From Lachnospiraceae bacterium (GTDB lineage Bacteria; Bacillota; Clostridia; Lachnospirales; Lachnospiraceae): a stretch of DNA of 64,000 nucleotides. The DNA lies in the NCBI GenBank assembly GCA_017479935.1, contig JAFVBO010000101.1, positions 1 to 64,000 of the forward strand, read 5' to 3'. Each line of letters begins with the position of its first letter. Within the stretch, counting starts at the first letter, position 1. The position numbers and the translations under genes were made by a program. Shown in pieces: positions 62,780 through 64,000 of the stretch. The notes beneath the pieces are model-generated. The model worked only from the letters and a program-made list of their open reading frames with translations, had not been told where the DNA came from and ran no database searches.

Positions 62780-63943
62780 ATGTTATCCTGGAAAGACTAC
62801 AGATTAAGAAATCTGAATATCCGGCTGTTACTTTACACGGCCATTTTATGCTATGCCGGAATTCTGTTTCTGACCAGTGCCACCATGCTGGAAGGCGGAA
62901 ATGCCGTCAATAAACAGATGATCGGCCTGGTGATCGGCTTTGCCGTCATGGTGGTAGCGGCAGCGTTCGATTATCATCTTCTGGTAAAACTTGCTATACC
63001 CATTTATGGCATATGTTTGACGCTTTTAGTGCTTGTTTTATTGATCGGGCAGAATTATAATAATGCAAGAAGGTGGATTCTGATCGCAAACAGCTTCACG
63101 TTTCAGCCTTCAGAGCTCGTCAAAATGGGACTCGTGGTCTTCTTCGCCGCATATTTTTCCTATTGGGTGAAGAAGGAGAAGCTGAACCACCCTCTGGTGA
63201 TCCTCTCTTCGGTAGGCCTTGCGGGTATCTGTGCCCTGCTTGTCTATCGGGAACCGGATCTTTCCACAACCCTGGTCATTCTCTTCAGCTTTCTGGTGAT
63301 CATCTATACATCAGGGATCAGCTACAAATGGATCTTTGGTGTTCTGTTGGGAGTGGCGCCTGTCGCCGTGTTTGTCATTATACGGCTTGTCTGGCAGGCA
63401 AATCTGATTTTGGCCGGAACGCCTCCGGAAAGCGGTACGCTGATACAGAACTATCAGATGAACCGTATTCTTTCCTGGCGATATCCGGAACTGTTTCCGG
63501 GGCTGGTTTACCAGTCTCAGAATTCGATCATGGCAATAGGAAATGGAGGACTGACCGGAAAAGGGCTGTTTAACACAACCTTGGAATCTGTCAAGAACGG
63601 AAATTTCCTGGTGGAACAGGACTGTGATTTCATCTTTGCCGTCATCGGAGAAGAAACCGGCTTTGCCGGAAGCTGCATCATCATCCTGTTGTTCTTTCTG
63701 GTGGCAGCAGAATGTGTATATACGGCTATTCGCGCACGGGATCTGGAAGGACGCCTGATCTGTGTGGGGGTTGGCTCCATCTTTGCTTTTCAGTCTTTTA
63801 TCAACATAGGAGTTGCCTCCGGCCTGCTTCCGAACACGGGTATCCCGCTCCCGTTTATCAGTGCGGGACTCAGTTCTCTCTTAAGTTCCTTTATCGGTAT
63901 TGGTCTGGTATTAAATGTCGGACTACAGCGAAAACGTGATTAA
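62780..63943 (+). CDS. rodA: RodA/FtsW-family peptidoglycan glycosyltransferase
   Basis: A SEDS-family polymerase of the elongation machinery, paired with PBP2. The 387-aa protein has about ten hydrophobic segments. Typical motifs are ARRWILIANSFTFQPSELVKMG, EPDLSTTLVILFSF and the C-terminal FINIGVASGLLPNTGIPLPFISAGLSSL. AAGGAG precedes the ATG. Confidence 0.96.
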   Translation: MLSWKDYRLRNLNIRLLLYTAILCYAGILFLTSATMLEGGNAVNKQMIGLVIGFAVMVVAAAFDYHLLVKLAIPIYGICLTLLVLVLLIGQNYNNARRWILIANSFTFQPSELVKMGLVVFFAAYFSYWVKKEKLNHPLVILSSVGLAGICALLVYREPDLSTTLVILFSFLVIIYTSGISYKWIFGVLLGVAPVAVFVIIRLVWQANLILAGTPPESGTLIQNYQMNRILSWRYPELFPGLVYQSQNSIMAIGNGGLTGKGLFNTTLESVKNGNFLVEQDCDFIFAVIGEETGFAGSCIIILLFFLVAAECVYTAIRARDLEGRLICVGVGSIFAFQSFINIGVASGLLPNTGIPLPFISAGLSSLLSSFIGIGLVLNVGLQRKRD

Positions 63944-63976
63944 AGCACGTTGAATATAGAATTCAGGGGGTAAAAC

Positions 63977-64000
63977 ATGAATATTGGTCTCATCGCGCAT
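63977..64000 (+). CDS. mgsA: Start of methylglyoxal synthase gene (cut by window end)
   Basis: Only eight codons, reading MNIGLIAH, are in the window, after AGGGGG. The N-terminus and the position after rodA fit methylglyoxal synthase, which converts dihydroxyacetone phosphate to methylglyoxal. The identity rests largely on gene order. Confidence 0.6.

Noticed and set aside
1-64000. tRNA, rRNA, prophage, IS element or integrase
   Set aside because: I looked for tRNA T-arm motifs, transposase and integrase motifs and long AT-rich islands on both strands and saw none that hold up.

Overview
The window looks like chromosomal DNA of a moderately GC-rich Lachnospiraceae-type bacterium (class Clostridia). 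This is inferred from the large single-chain PurL, the block Asp23-nusB-xseA-xseB-ispA-dxs-tlyA-nadK-argR-recN, the block miaB-mutS-mutL-miaA-YnbB-like, the block radC-mreC-mreD-pbp2-rodA-mgsA, a BspA-type leucine-rich repeat surface protein and a DUF4321 membrane protein. I saw no rRNA, tRNA, CRISPR array, insertion sequence, integrase or prophage gene. Species cannot be named from the sequence alone.

Layout. 0-1.3 kb: AT-richer accessory DNA with a repeat element, a strong promoter, a 34-codon exported peptide and an unknown gene. 1.5-7 kb: purL and a CyuA/UPF0597 desulfidase. 6.9-7.65 kb: a gene-free block of several tandem arrays between convergent genes. 7.6-15.5 kb: eukaryotic-type hisA (minus strand), an lgt-family gene, a BspA-like surface protein, a DUF4342 protein and a two-component system. 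15.5-16.6 kb: a 64-bp tandem array, a lone related hairpin and a 350-bp imperfect palindrome. 16.6-21 kb: a 1273-aa DUF4062 plus beta-propeller protein, then rlmH. 21-30.4 kb: the nusB-to-recN housekeeping cluster, in which xseA carries an in-frame TAA. 30.4-34.1 kb: an antiporter and an exported flavoprotein reductase. 34.1-34.9 kb: a second long palindrome beside a second array of the same 64-bp family. 34.9-44.6 kb: a degenerate S41 peptidase, glgA, an MsmX-type ATPase, an AraC regulator, a zinc-ribbon protein, phoH, ybeY and a lipid/polysaccharide flippase. 44.6-57.6 kb: two flavoproteins, proB, ynzC, miaB, mutS, mutL, miaA, a YnbB-like PLP enzyme and a DUF4321 protein. 57.6-64 kb: radC and the elongation (rod) cluster, ending in the first codons of mgsA.

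Most coding content is core metabolism, with tight operons (overlapping starts and stops in xseB/ispA, dxs/tlyA, phoH/ybeY, mutS/mutL, radC/mreC, mreC/mreD, mreD/pbp2). The novelty lies between genes. Three loci hold tandem arrays with almost exactly the same period (63-65 bp) but different, self-complementary 8-9 bp arms: AGACATACC, GCGCAGGCA and CCCATGCA, plus a decayed fourth type. Each unit is an inverted repeat with a loop and a linker of similar size, and arms change in matched pairs between families. At two loci the CCCATGCA array lies next to a different long palindrome. I regard this repeat system as the best candidate for something undescribed. The DUF4062/beta-propeller protein, placed just downstream of one such locus, is the best protein candidate.
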